Positions 1 to 8,742 of a stretch of DNA of 45,370 bases are shown piece by piece (position 1 is the stretch's first letter; each line of letters opens with the position of its first letter). Position numbers and translations under genes: made by a program. The stretch covers positions 1 to 45,370 of the forward strand of contig CAYRFQ010000055.1 of the NCBI GenBank assembly GCA_964423615.1. Direction: 5' to 3'. The notes under the pieces were generated by a model that was not told where the DNA came from, did no database searches, and saw only the letters and a program-made list of their open reading frames with translations. This DNA comes from CAYRFQ01 sp964423615 (GTDB taxonomy: Bacteria > Planctomycetota > Planctomycetia > Gemmatales > Gemmataceae).

Positions 1-53
1 TTTTGCCTTGTTTGGTGCCTTTTTCGAGAACACAAAATCAGTGAAATTTCCAT

Positions 54-83
54 AAGTCATTCTATAAATTAGTTTTATGACTT
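54..83. promoter_or_regulatory. Inverted repeat upstream of the RCK-domain gene
   Basis: A 7-bp perfect inverted repeat (AAGTCAT at 54-60, ATGACTT at 77-83) encloses an AT-rich core with a TATAAA hexamer at 63-68. It could be an operator over a promoter for the gene that starts at 246. No convincing -35 hexamer is present, so this remains a weak candidate. Confidence 0.25.
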
Positions 84-245
84 TTGAAAAAAGTGCAAAA
101 CTCTAGTCAGACACCCTCGGACACCGAAAAATTCCTGGCAAAAACTGCGGTTGCACCCAACGGAATTCCCTCCCTAAAACACCAACCAACACGACATCCA
201 TTTGTCGGTAGTTCCAGTAGCACCAAAACTTCCCAAGGAAATGTC

Positions 246-2273
246 ATGGATCGAACAATTCTCTTGTGCGGACTCGGCCGCGTGGGCTGGCGAGTTTTGA
301 ACTATCTCCAGAACGCAGGCTTCGCTGTCGTCATCATCGATACAGAAGCCTCACCCAACGACAAGCGTCTCGAGGGCGTCCGACTGATCAAGGGCGATTG
401 CCGACAAGAGGAACTCCTCCACGAAGCAGGTGTCGAGCACGCACGGGGCGTCATCATTGTCACGAATGATGATTTTCTCAACGTCTCAACGGCCTTGTCT
501 GTTCGCGCCTTGAATCCCAAGGTTCGCATCGTCATTCGCCTGTTCAACGACAACTTGATCGAAAACTTGGCTCACATTGCACCCCGCATGTTCCCGCTAA
601 GTATCCCATCGTTGACGGCTCCGATTTTAGCAGCACGCACATTACCTGGCGAAGTCTTGGGAACGTTCCGTGTCGAAGGTCCGCAACCTGACCGGTGGCA
701 AATCTCTCAGTTGACCATCCCGTCCGGCTCAGCACTGATTGGGAAGAATCTACATCAAATCGCGAAGGAGAATAATGTCCGTTTACTGAGCTATCTGCCT
801 CGCGACGATGACGAAAAATACTTGCGGTCGATTGATCAAAGTCGGAGACTTCGAGCCAAAGACGCTGTGGTCGTGTGTGGAACACCCGCAAACCTCACCA
901 ATCTGGTCCGCCAAACAGAAGACACATTTTTGGAACTCCGATGGGCGAGTTACATCAGACGTCTCATCCGGATGGTGAAAGGCACCTTCCATGAAATCGA
1001 TCTTCTACTCAAGGTTTGTTTTCTTGTCCTCGTTCTGGTTGTGTCGACGAGCACGTTATTGTTCGTTTTCATTGGGCAAGAGAGCGTTCCGAATGCCCTC
1101 TATCATACCGTCAGCATTATGGCCACGATGGCAGACATGCGTGAGAACCAGGAAGAGCTAAAAATCTATGTCAGTTTATTACGATTCGTCGGAGCGGCGC
1201 TGACGGCCGCCTTCACGGCCATATTGACGCGTTACCTTCTCGCCGCCAGTCTTCGAGGGGCCTTGGAGGTTCGCCGTATCCCTGAAGAAGGACATGTTAT
1301 AGTCTGCGGTCTTGATTCCATTGGATTTCGTTTAGTCGAGGAACTAAGCCAATCGAACGAGCGAGTTGTAGTTGTAGAGTCCCGCAGCGACAACAACTTC
1401 GTCCCGACTGTTCGTAGGAACGGAGTTCCCGTCATCATTGGAGACGCCAGTGTCGGAGAAGTCCTCCGGCAAGCTCGCGTTGCCACTTCACGCGCGGTCG
1501 TCATCTGCACGAACAACGATATTGTGAATTTGGAAATCGCCATGTTGGCAGTGAAGTTGAATCCGAAACAAAAGATCATCCCGCTTCAGTCTGACCCCAA
1601 GTTAGAAGAACTCCTCCACAAAGCCACGAACATTCGCAACGGCGTGTCCATCCCGACCGTCGCGGCTCCGGCGTTCGTAGCGGGCTTGTTCGGCGACCGA
1701 GTCCAAACGATCTTTCAAATCCGCGAACGTCTGTTTGCCGTCATCGATATTCTTGTTCACCTGGAAGAAGGAGAACACGGTATTGACTCAGCCACCGGAG
1801 CACTGACTTTCGCGTCCTCCTCCGTCTCGATGAGTTCTCTGGCCACTCAATTCTTCGGACAACCTGTTTTAGTCCTGGCCATGGATTATCAGTTAATTCC
1901 GTTAGCAGTTCTTCCTGCCGACCCGGAACTGACCCCACCAGCCAATCCGATGACTGCCAAGTTGGGACCAGGGGACCGATTGGTAGCAATCCTCTCCTGG
2001 TCTAACTTGGAGCGTTTACTTCGTCGCCAACCGGGTTCGGCGGTCTGGTCGATCGAGATCACGATGTGTCCCTCGGACCAAAAAGAATGGCTCGTCTCGT
2101 TATTGGTACAGTGCAAGGTTGTATCCGATGAATTGGCAACCACAGTCGTCGAGCAGCTACCATATTCCTTCGAAGCCAAGATGACAGTAGGACAAGCGGA
2201 ACACTTACGCTCTCTCCTCGAGGAAAAGGGCATCGTATTGAAAACCTCGAGACGTAAGACAAATGAACATTAG
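246..2273 (+). CDS. RCK/TrkA-N double NAD-binding protein with a degenerate K+-channel pore
   Basis: This is a 675-aa membrane protein with the order RCK, TrkA-C-like, two TM segments around a pore-like loop, second RCK. The first Rossmann glycine motif is GLGRVG at residues 9-14. A TrkA-C-like segment spans about 145-215, hydrophobic spans about 256-276 and 310-335, and a second NAD-binding fold starts near 350, where CGLDSIG has Asp at the middle glycine. The loop ALYHTVSIMATMADMR (284-299) lines up with a K+-channel pore helix, but the TVGYGD filter position reads TMADMR, so K+ selectivity is doubtful. ATG at 246 is chosen because AAGGAA precedes it by about 6 nt. An in-frame TTG at 84 would add 54 low-complexity residues. 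A role in ion transport or NAD-linked gating is inferred from the family. Confidence 0.8.
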   Translation: MDRTILLCGLGRVGWRVLNYLQNAGFAVVIIDTEASPNDKRLEGVRLIKGDCRQEELLHEAGVEHARGVIIVTNDDFLNVSTALSVRALNPKVRIVIRLFNDNLIENLAHIAPRMFPLSIPSLTAPILAARTLPGEVLGTFRVEGPQPDRWQISQLTIPSGSALIGKNLHQIAKENNVRLLSYLPRDDDEKYLRSIDQSRRLRAKDAVVVCGTPANLTNLVRQTEDTFLELRWASYIRRLIRMVKGTFHEIDLLLKVCFLVLVLVVSTSTLLFVFIGQESVPNALYHTVSIMATMADMRENQEELKIYVSLLRFVGAALTAAFTAILTRYLLAASLRGALEVRRIPEEGHVIVCGLDSIGFRLVEELSQSNERVVVVESRSDNNFVPTVRRNGVPVIIGDASVGEVLRQARVATSRAVVICTNNDIVNLEIAMLAVKLNPKQKIIPLQSDPKLEELLHKATNIRNGVSIPTVAAPAFVAGLFGDRVQTIFQIRERLFAVIDILVHLEEGEHGIDSATGALTFASSSVSMSSLATQFFGQPVLVLAMDYQLIPLAVLPADPELTPPANPMTAKLGPGDRLVAILSWSNLERLLRRQPGSAVWSIEITMCPSDQKEWLVSLLVQCKVVSDELATTVVEQLPYSFEAKMTVGQAEHLRSLLEEKGIVLKTSRRKTNEH

Positions 2274-2421
2274 CGAAGCCTCCATACGCTCGACCGCCGT
2301 TTTCAATCCCTGCGTCACTTCTTCTCACATTGGCTCATCTTCGCGACCAAGAGAGACCAGACACGAATGTACTCGGTATCTGGCGGCAAATAGTCCCGCA
2401 GATCATGCTATTTTCCACTAA

Positions 2422-2889
2422 TTATGGTGGAGGCATCACGACGTAGACCGTTCGTCCACCATAGAGGTACGGTTGATAATAGACATTGTTATACACGTAG
2501 TATGGAGAGCCACCAAAGGTAACCGTTTGATAACCGATGGGAAGAGTTGGATAGTAATAGTAGCTGAATCCGCCCATGTAGAGGCTTCGGTACCCCACAG
2601 GGAACCTTCGAATGTAGGTGGAGCTGTAGCTAAAACGAGTTCGGCCAATCGTACCAAAATATCTTCTATGAGAGTAGCGACCATATCGAACACTACCATA
2701 ATGGCGATAACCCACGGGGCCGCCAAATCCTCTTCGAACAGTGGTCGAGCGATACCGGGCACCTCCAAATCGGACCGAACCAGTGTTTACGGTTCGGCGA
2801 TACCGGAACTGGGCTTGACATGCGTGAGGTACAACAAAATAGGTTGCCAAGACTATCGTTAGGACTAATGTTGGTTTCACTTTCATCAT
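2422..2889 (-). CDS. Small exported Tyr/Gly/Arg-rich protein
   Basis: This 155-aa protein has a clear signal peptide (hydrophobic segment about residues 6-22, then AxA-like HACQAQ). The mature part is rich in Tyr, Gly and Arg with repeated YR, RY and FGG elements, a run of four tyrosines and a PPP C-terminus. No catalytic motif is visible. A GGGAG ribosome site lies 9 nt before the first of two adjacent ATG codons. It sits 53 bp downstream of the DUF2092-type gene on the same strand and may share its transcript. The composition suggests a structural or envelope protein, but the function is unknown. Confidence 0.7.
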   Translation of the reverse strand: MMKVKPTLVLTIVLATYFVVPHACQAQFRYRRTVNTGSVRFGGARYRSTTVRRGFGGPVGYRHYGSVRYGRYSHRRYFGTIGRTRFSYSSTYIRRFPVGYRSLYMGGFSYYYYPTLPIGYQTVTFGGSPYYVYNNVYYQPYLYGGRTVYVVMPPP

Positions 2890-2942
2890 TCTTGAATCTC
2901 CCTAATGCTGAATAATACTACTGGAAGTCTCACATTCTAAAC

Positions 2943-3686
2943 TCAGTCGCCTCGAATGACGAATGGGATTTTCCTGACCGCATTAGGTGGTGTGAACGTA
3001 AAGCTACCGTCGTTGAATGTTGGATTTATTTCCCAGTTGGAGATTCGGCTATAAAATTGGGGTTGGCCTCCTTCGCGAAGATAGGTGATGACGACCTTAC
3101 GAAGAAGCGGTTTCTTCCCAGCATCAATCCAAACTTGCCAGTCGAGAGTTGTTTGACGGAACGCCAGATGGTGACATTTGGTCTTTCCAACTTGATGCAG
3201 TCCTACGTAGACCCCACGGATCACATTCTCAGTGAGCACCTTGTAAGGATCAGAAAACAGAAGATCGGCCAAAGGTGGGTTATAATTGTAGGTTTTGTTG
3301 ATGTGGTCCAACGTCTTATCAATTGTCTCCGGGGCCTTGGCCACTGCGTAAGTCTTTGCTTTTCGGTCGTACAAAGTTATGGTCTTGCCGTTATAGAAGG
3401 ACTTCCGATCCTCGATGTCTCCTTGACGGTCCGTAGCCACACGGTTCGGTCTTCGGATACTCACTTTCAAGTTGTCCGTATACTGGAGCTTCAATCCATC
3501 GTCTTCCACATCTTCGTAAGTAGCTTCCGCCTCGAAGCTGAATGACTTCAGCTTGGCTAAATACGTACACATCCTCTTCAAGGCTTTATCGGCCTTGGGA
3601 GCGATTTTGGGTTGTTGGGCGCTCGCCGATTCGAACACACCAAGCATCACCAGCATGTAGACAACGGTCTCACAAATTCGTCGCAT
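2943..3686 (-). CDS. DUF2092 / LolA-like secreted protein
   Basis: The 247-aa product begins with a signal peptide (MRRICETVV..., cleavage likely after SASA) and continues as a beta-rich domain with the DUF2092 and outer-membrane-lipoprotein-sorting look: a central YNGKTITLYDRKAKTYAV strand pair, a DLLFSDPY segment, a KCHHLAFRQ strand, WQVWIDAGKKPLLRKVVITY, and a C-terminal FTPPNAV motif. LolA-type folds bind lipids or lipoproteins; what this one carries is unknown. ATG at 3686 is chosen because AAGGAG lies 7 nt upstream and the signal peptide starts there; an upstream extension to 3827 looks non-coding. It follows the Cache-pLGIC gene by 145 bp on the same strand. Confidence 0.8.
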   Translation of the reverse strand: MRRICETVVYMLVMLGVFESASAQQPKIAPKADKALKRMCTYLAKLKSFSFEAEATYEDVEDDGLKLQYTDNLKVSIRRPNRVATDRQGDIEDRKSFYNGKTITLYDRKAKTYAVAKAPETIDKTLDHINKTYNYNPPLADLLFSDPYKVLTENVIRGVYVGLHQVGKTKCHHLAFRQTTLDWQVWIDAGKKPLLRKVVITYLREGGQPQFYSRISNWEINPTFNDGSFTFTPPNAVRKIPFVIRGD

Positions 3687-3831
3687 AGTCAAACTCCTTG
3701 TTGGGGTACCAAAGCACGACGCGGTAATCCAAACTTGCAACACTTCTCGAGTCGAGGGGGCCTCGAAGAAACGAAACATGTCCAGGAGCGAGATTCGAAA
3801 CGAACCCCCCACCGCCTCCTCGGACACACTC

Positions 3832-6027
3832 TCAGTAAAACGTCAACACAGTTACAACAAGGACTAGGCCGAGAAAAACCGGCCAATAGAGTAACTTTGC
3901 GATGACGTTATCACGATATTCAATTACGGCGACGGCGTCCGTCGCGATAAATAACAAGGCATTGACCGAAACGGCCATGAGCATGACATAAGCGATGATA
4001 TAAAGTGATTCGAGGTACGTGACGACGGGAACGTCCAACTTGCTTCGGAAGTCCACATGCATCAGCGCGATGGTGAAGAAAAACGCACCGCACGTCCCCA
4101 AAACCCCGAAGACGTTGAATCCGGAGGAGGACTGCTTTTGTTCGTTTAAACTCGACATCACCACGACTCCGTAGAGCAAGACCATGACGATGAAGATCGG
4201 AACGATATGAGAGATAAAGGGGGTTAAAAAATTCCGCTGGATTTGTATATTGAATTGCAACTCAGGAAAGTTTGTGATGTCCGATTCTCCAGGAAATCCC
4301 AATTCCACATCATATCGAGTAAAGTGATAACTGAAATAACTTCCCTGGGTTCTCCATCCACGCAATACCAGCTCATTATACACACCTGGTTCCGCGGTGG
4401 TATTCATGAAACGATAACTGAGAAGATCAGGCACAAGAATGATAAGTTTGTCCTCTTCGACGTGTTTCATCCGAACAACAACTCGTTGGCTGTCAAATGG
4501 ATATTGGGTATAGTCAAATTTCAACCGTAGAGTTGCTCGAAACTTCCAACCCACAACTTCTTTTCCGTCGCGTTGTTCCCGAAATGTCTCTTCGATCGAT
4601 ACGGCTTCAGCATCGGGCGCGAGGTCTGGAAAGGTAAATCCTTGTTTGAGGGCAACCCCTTTGCGGGTCTCCTTGGAGTAAGTTTGCCAGATGTAGCCGC
4701 TCACCTGAAAGTTGTTTGCACTCTGGAACTCGAGACCCCTAATGAAGACTCGCGTTGGAACGAATGTTGGTGCACTCGAACGGGCTTCCGAAGCCGCTGC
4801 TTTTCTGGCTTCCATAAACTGATCCAACTCGCTCAGGTCACTTATCTTTTTCTGAGTCGGATCTTCCGGAATGCCATGCACCGTATCCTTGAGGCCCAGA
4901 TGCCAAATGAAGCCAATCACCACTATGCTCGCCACTATGAACACGATTACGACGATGGTCCCCCCTTGCACATCGAACCGATCCGTCCGGAGAAAGGCAG
5001 CCGCAAGCAAGACCAACGTCAACACAACGGTCAGTCCAATCCAAATCTGTTGTCGTCGGAGAGCTGTCTCGTTCCGGTAGAGTTCGTTTTGGAAAATAGC
5101 CATCCCAAGCGACCATTTTGTGGACGCGATAGGGCGGTAAAAGAACCAACCACTTTGGGGCGGAAGAGTACCACCAAATTTTCGAAAACGAAAATTTCCG
5201 GATAGGCCTTTCTGCATGCGTTTGGGAAGTTCATAAATGGCTTTGTTCGAAGGTTTCTGTTTCTGGAGGAGTTCCAACCATTTTCTTCCAGCACGTAAAA
5301 CCTTTTCGTTGGGATGAGCTAATAACACACCATCTTCGTTGACCACAAATGCAGTTCCAAGACGACCGACAAGCTTCGTTGTTATCAAGTCACTCAGTTG
5401 TCGCAACGATATGGATGCGTTCACAACCGCCACCAACTCCTTGTTCCCGTTTTCATTCTCTCGGTATACAGGAACGCTGTACCCCGCATAAGTTGTTCCG
5501 GCTGCAGGTCCATATCCCGTAACCCAAATGGCTTTCTGATTTTCAACGGGTGTCAAATACCATGCTGCGTCGGCCACTTTCGTCTTGTCCGTGTAGTCAT
5601 AGAATTCTTCACACTGCACGACTTTGTCCAATCTACTGTCGTAGTAGGGAGCATAGAGCCGATTGCCTTTTGGTGAATATTTTCCTTTCGGGTAGGCGAC
5701 CGTGTAACCGAGGAGGAAATCATCCCGCTCACTCTCGAATACGAGACGCTCGAGTAAGTTCTTTTCGTTGACTTTTCCCGTTTGCAAATCCTTGGCGAAA
5801 GCTGTCGTGCTTTGCTCCACCCGCTCGAGAATAGTCGTCAACTTATCAAGTACGTTGGTTACCCGGTCTTCACCAATGGCCACTGCGGCGGTATCAGCTT
5901 CCTGAATTGTGGTGTAGATGGTAATTCCTTGAACGACGACTCCGAGTGTGCTCACTATTGTGGTCGCTATCAACACTCGCTTTATCCATCGGGCTTTTGT
6001 CGATTGCGAAGGTTGCTTGGGGTTCAT
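3832..6027 (-). CDS. Cache-domain / pentameric ligand-gated ion channel (Cys-loop family) fusion
   Basis: This 731-aa protein joins two sensory and channel modules. TM1 (about 17-39) is followed by a periplasmic dCache-like domain (about 40-320, with AAWYLTP near 154-160, GPAAGTTYAGYSVPV near 173-187 and FVVNEDGVLLAHP near 227-239). Two TM helices follow (about 327-347 and 356-379). A second extracellular beta domain (about 420-600) has the prokaryotic pLGIC signature YPFDSQ at 509-514, as in GLIC. The channel part follows: M1 about 602-624 with the usual proline (P610), M2 about 635-657, M3 about 670-695, M4 about 709-731. Topology is self-consistent, with both sensor domains outside. No Cys pair flanks the Pro-loop, as in other bacterial homologs. 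M2 carries an unusual FFF (649-651 region). Ligand and ion are unknown. Confidence 0.85.
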   Translation of the reverse strand: MNPKQPSQSTKARWIKRVLIATTIVSTLGVVVQGITIYTTIQEADTAAVAIGEDRVTNVLDKLTTILERVEQSTTAFAKDLQTGKVNEKNLLERLVFESERDDFLLGYTVAYPKGKYSPKGNRLYAPYYDSRLDKVVQCEEFYDYTDKTKVADAAWYLTPVENQKAIWVTGYGPAAGTTYAGYSVPVYRENENGNKELVAVVNASISLRQLSDLITTKLVGRLGTAFVVNEDGVLLAHPNEKVLRAGRKWLELLQKQKPSNKAIYELPKRMQKGLSGNFRFRKFGGTLPPQSGWFFYRPIASTKWSLGMAIFQNELYRNETALRRQQIWIGLTVVLTLVLLAAAFLRTDRFDVQGGTIVVIVFIVASIVVIGFIWHLGLKDTVHGIPEDPTQKKISDLSELDQFMEARKAAASEARSSAPTFVPTRVFIRGLEFQSANNFQVSGYIWQTYSKETRKGVALKQGFTFPDLAPDAEAVSIEETFREQRDGKEVVGWKFRATLRLKFDYTQYPFDSQRVVVRMKHVEEDKLIILVPDLLSYRFMNTTAEPGVYNELVLRGWRTQGSYFSYHFTRYDVELGFPGESDITNFPELQFNIQIQRNFLTPFISHIVPIFIVMVLLYGVVVMSSLNEQKQSSSGFNVFGVLGTCGAFFFTIALMHVDFRSKLDVPVVTYLESLYIIAYVMLMAVSVNALLFIATDAVAVIEYRDNVIAKLLYWPVFLGLVLVVTVLTFY

Positions 6028-6603
6028 GGGAGTACTGATGAGCAGTGTTCAGTTGTTGTTGAGAAGTGTGACATTCGGTCAACATGATCGCAAACCGATT
6101 TGTTGAAATTTTATAGAGTGATCCCAACAGTTCAAGGTATAGGGACTTCTCACAAAAGTTGCGATTAGAATTGCAAAAAGGGTGTGCACGAGTAACTGCA
6201 AGAACGTGAGATAGAAGATGTCGTGTCCCACCGATCCAATGAGACACAAAATCCCTCGTTCGGCAAAGACAAATATCGCCAACGCAACATTGTCGAGAAG
6301 CGGTCGGTTGGCCCAAATGGTTCCGCCGTGTGGCCGCTCGGTACGACAAGACAGCCAAGAGTTATTAGGACTTCCTCCATTGGGCTATCTTCCGACGCAA
6401 CAACAACTTAAATTAAGGGACACGACCTGGACCAGTTCCCGCTTGTATTGGGTACAGGTCTCTCGTTTTCAAAATCCTTCTCCTCGCTTGCGTTGACAGA
6501 CGAGATCTGAGCGAAGCGGGGAACATTTGGACTGAGTCATTCGTGAGACTGTGAGCTGGACCCACAACGAACGGAACCGGTCTAAAACCAATACCGATCC
6601 ACC
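6028..6603. other. Intergenic region between divergent genes, with a weak coding ghost
   Basis: These 576 bp separate the Cache-pLGIC gene (minus) from the FkbM gene (plus) and should hold both promoters, although no good -35/-10 pair stands out. On the minus strand 6384-6079 is open without an ATG and reads as a plausible two-TM protein tail (e.g. LALAIFVFAERGILCLIGS-like, then FLQLLVHTLFAILIATF). This may be a decayed gene or chance. Confidence 0.35.
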
Positions 6604-7476
6604 ATGGGATCGCAAACAGATTTTTGTTACACCCTTACCGTCACGAGTTTACCCATGCTAGAGCTGCTAACCGATTCGGAAGGTTTCAACGCTGTCGTGA
6701 AAGGCAAACACGGATATTTCGTTTTCAATAAGAACGATATCTATGTCGGCGAAGCCTTGAGAAAATACGGGGAGTACTCCGAAAACGAAGTCGACTTGTT
6801 CCGACAAATCTGCCAGCCTGGACTCTATGTAGCCGAGGTAGGAGCCAATCTCGGAGCCCACACCGTTCCGCTCGCCCAATTGGTAGGACCTCAAGGCAGG
6901 ATCTTTGCCTTCGAACCACAGCGAATTGTCTTCCAAACCCTCTGTGCGAATGTCGCGATCAATAGTCTTGAGAATGTCGAGTGCTATCAAGTGGCTGTGG
7001 CTGCCGAGAAAGGCCATGTGTTGATTCCAGACATTCGCTACGACCAAAAGGGAAACTTTGGAGGGGTTTCCGTTCGTGCCTTCCAGCAGGGAAGAAAGGT
7101 TCCCACGGAAAAACTCGATGACTTACTCTCGGAAGTCCCACAATTGCACTTTTGTAAGATCGATGTGGAGGGAATGGAATCGGAAGTGTTGCAAGGCGGG
7201 AAGAACCTCATAGAAAAATTCAAACCAATTCTATACTTGGAAAATGATCGCCCCGAGAAGTCCAAAGAGTTAATCGAATTACTTTGGTCAATGGAGTACA
7301 AATTATTTTGGCACCTACCACTACTTTACAACCGAAATAACTACGCAGGGGACGAAGAAGATATTTACCACAACATTGTATCGATGAATTTGCTCTGCAT
7401 TCACAACTCGTTGAAAATGAACCTTCAAGGGTTCCATGAAGTTGCCGACTCTGATTTTCACCCAATGCGACGATGA
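6604..7476 (+). CDS. FkbM family SAM-dependent methyltransferase
   Basis: This 290-aa cytoplasmic enzyme has the class I SAM-binding motif VGANLGAHT at 79-87, the motif II acidic strand FAFEPQ at 101-106, and the FkbM hallmark KIDVEGMESEVL at 185-196. FkbM enzymes O-methylate sugars or polyketides; in planctomycetes such genes are often found with polysaccharide or glycolipid genes, but none is adjacent here, so the substrate is open. The first in-frame ATG is used; no clear Shine-Dalgarno is visible, and an ATG at 6655 is an alternative. It converges on the DUF488 gene. Confidence 0.85.
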   Translation: MGSQTDFCYTLTVTSLPMLELLTDSEGFNAVVKGKHGYFVFNKNDIYVGEALRKYGEYSENEVDLFRQICQPGLYVAEVGANLGAHTVPLAQLVGPQGRIFAFEPQRIVFQTLCANVAINSLENVECYQVAVAAEKGHVLIPDIRYDQKGNFGGVSVRAFQQGRKVPTEKLDDLLSEVPQLHFCKIDVEGMESEVLQGGKNLIEKFKPILYLENDRPEKSKELIELLWSMEYKLFWHLPLLYNRNNYAGDEEDIYHNIVSMNLLCIHNSLKMNLQGFHEVADSDFHPMRR

Positions 7477-7633
7477 CCAAGTTCGTTGGTGATATCTTTG
7501 TCTGACGTTACCGATCGACATACCAGTTGATCTTACTTGAATTCTCAGAAACGATTGAGAACTACGCGGATAAAGAAGCATGCACACTCGGTTAGTCGGA
7601 TCAAGAAGTGTCGCGTTCGACTTGGTCATATCG

Positions 7634-7678
7634 GCCGCTTAGCGGCGTTAAATCCTGGCCGTGTGGGCGTTAGCCCAC
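7634..7678. repeat. REP-like double hairpin between convergent genes
   Basis: Two small perfect hairpins lie side by side: GCCGC-TTA-GCGGC at 7634-7646 and GTGGGC-GTTA-GCCCAC at 7663-7678. They sit in the 239-bp gap between the convergent FkbM and DUF488 genes. The GCGTTA and GGGCGTTAGCCC wording resembles dispersed intergenic repeats I associate with planctomycete genomes. They may work as bidirectional terminators, although neither has a U-tract. Confidence 0.45.
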
Positions 7679-7715
7679 GGGACACTTTGGCTCGTCAGCC
7701 GCGCATGCCTCAAGA

Positions 7716-8162
7716 TTACAAATGTGTAATCTCCACGTTTCCCCATTGTTCCTTGAGGTACTCAGCCACAAGCCGCCGGTGGCACTGGTCGGGTTCCTGT
7801 TCACTACATAGCAAACACCCCATATGAAATAGCTCCATGGAATGCGTCATCTCTACCTTGCGTCGACGGATCAACTCCAGGAAGGCTGTTTCATAGGAAT
7901 CCCATTCGGTTTTGCTTTTCTTGTAATGAGTCAACATATCCTCAGTAGGTGCCAGGTCTGGCAAGTGGACGTAGTCGATGCTCGCGATGGCACGAAGGAA
8001 GTAGACCAAGTGTTCTTGTTTGGCGAATCCTGCGAGATGTGAGCTGTTCTTCAATCGAACATCGAGAATCCGCGTGACATTGGCATCTTGCAGCTTGGTG
8101 AAGAAATCCTCAGCCGACTTCTTCGTGAACCCGATGGTAAACAGCGAAAGCGTTTCGGACAT
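7716..8162 (-). CDS. DUF488 family protein
   Basis: The 148-aa product shows the DUF488 layout: an N-terminal FTIGFTKKSAEDFF strand-helix, a DVR segment (DVRLKN near 34-39), and the C-terminal signature GCLLCSEQEPDQCHRRLVA with Cys116, Cys119, Cys127, His128 and Arg129. The biochemical role of DUF488 is not established; the Cys/His-Arg cluster suggests a nucleic acid or metal site. ATG at 8162 fits the family start, with no strong ribosome site. It lies 142 bp downstream of the Rrf2 regulator on the same strand, so the regulator may control it. Confidence 0.8.
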   Translation of the reverse strand: MSETLSLFTIGFTKKSAEDFFTKLQDANVTRILDVRLKNSSHLAGFAKQEHLVYFLRAIASIDYVHLPDLAPTEDMLTHYKKSKTEWDSYETAFLELIRRRKVEMTHSMELFHMGCLLCSEQEPDQCHRRLVAEYLKEQWGNVEITHL

Positions 8163-8304
8163 GAGTTTGGACCAAGTTGGATGGGCACATGACGACACCG
8201 GATCAGAACAACCCGATGCCGATTGGTTAGCAATAAACTCTGTTGTGAATTTCGATACCTCTTGGACGGAGCGGTGTTCGTGCGTCCTTCGAGGATCCCT
8301 ATCC

Positions 8305-8742
8305 TCATTCCACCTGGGTGGGAAAGTCGCAAAGAGGCACACCTTGCGTTGGCTTCGCGAGTATATCGGCGAGCGTCGTCTGACGAAAAGCATCTTCCAC
8401 CATTTGCAAAGCCGTATCTAAACGGGCATGCAACGGACACAAGTTAACACCGTGGGCGGCAATTTCGAGTGGACAGGTCAGTATCCGGTCCACCGGATCA
8501 ACAGCGTTGACGACATCAAGAATCGTCAGCTCTTTTGTGGGTATTAATAACACCATGCCTCCACCTACGCCTCGCTGCGAGCGAACAATCCCTGCGCGAC
8601 TGAGAAACTGGAGGATTTTCGCAAGGTAAGCCTGTGGGGCTTTCGTTGCACGTGCAATTTGTTCGGTCGTCTGCGGCGTGCTCGAATTCATGGCCAAATA
8701 CACAACTGCCCGCAGGGCATATTCGTTGGGCTTCGAGATCAC
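8305..8742 (-). CDS. Rrf2 family transcriptional regulator
   Basis: This 145-aa protein is full length for Rrf2/IscR/NsrR regulators. The N-terminal winged helix spans about 1-65 (NEYALRAVVYLA, TTEQIARATKAPQAYLAKILQFLSRAGIV, RGVGGG). The Fe-S region has Cys90 and Cys102 (LTC-x11-CPLH) plus a distal Cys138. Many members have three cysteines, with a middle one between these two; here that position region reads AAH, so a His could replace it or the cluster may be absent. It probably senses redox or nitric oxide stress. No cysteine desulfurase or isc/suf gene is adjacent. Confidence 0.88.
   Translation of the reverse strand: MISKPNEYALRAVVYLAMNSSTPQTTEQIARATKAPQAYLAKILQFLSRAGIVRSQRGVGGGMVLLIPTKELTILDVVNAVDPVDRILTCPLEIAAHGVNLCPLHARLDTALQMVEDAFRQTTLADILAKPTQGVPLCDFPTQVE

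Noticed and set aside
84..245. TTG-initiated extension of the RCK protein
   Set aside because: The extension is low-complexity, and ATG 246 has an AAGGAA site right before a standard Rossmann start.
2473..2862. A 129-aa plus-strand frame over the Tyr/Gly-rich gene
   Set aside because: The minus-strand frame has a signal peptide and a good ribosome site, so this is its shadow.
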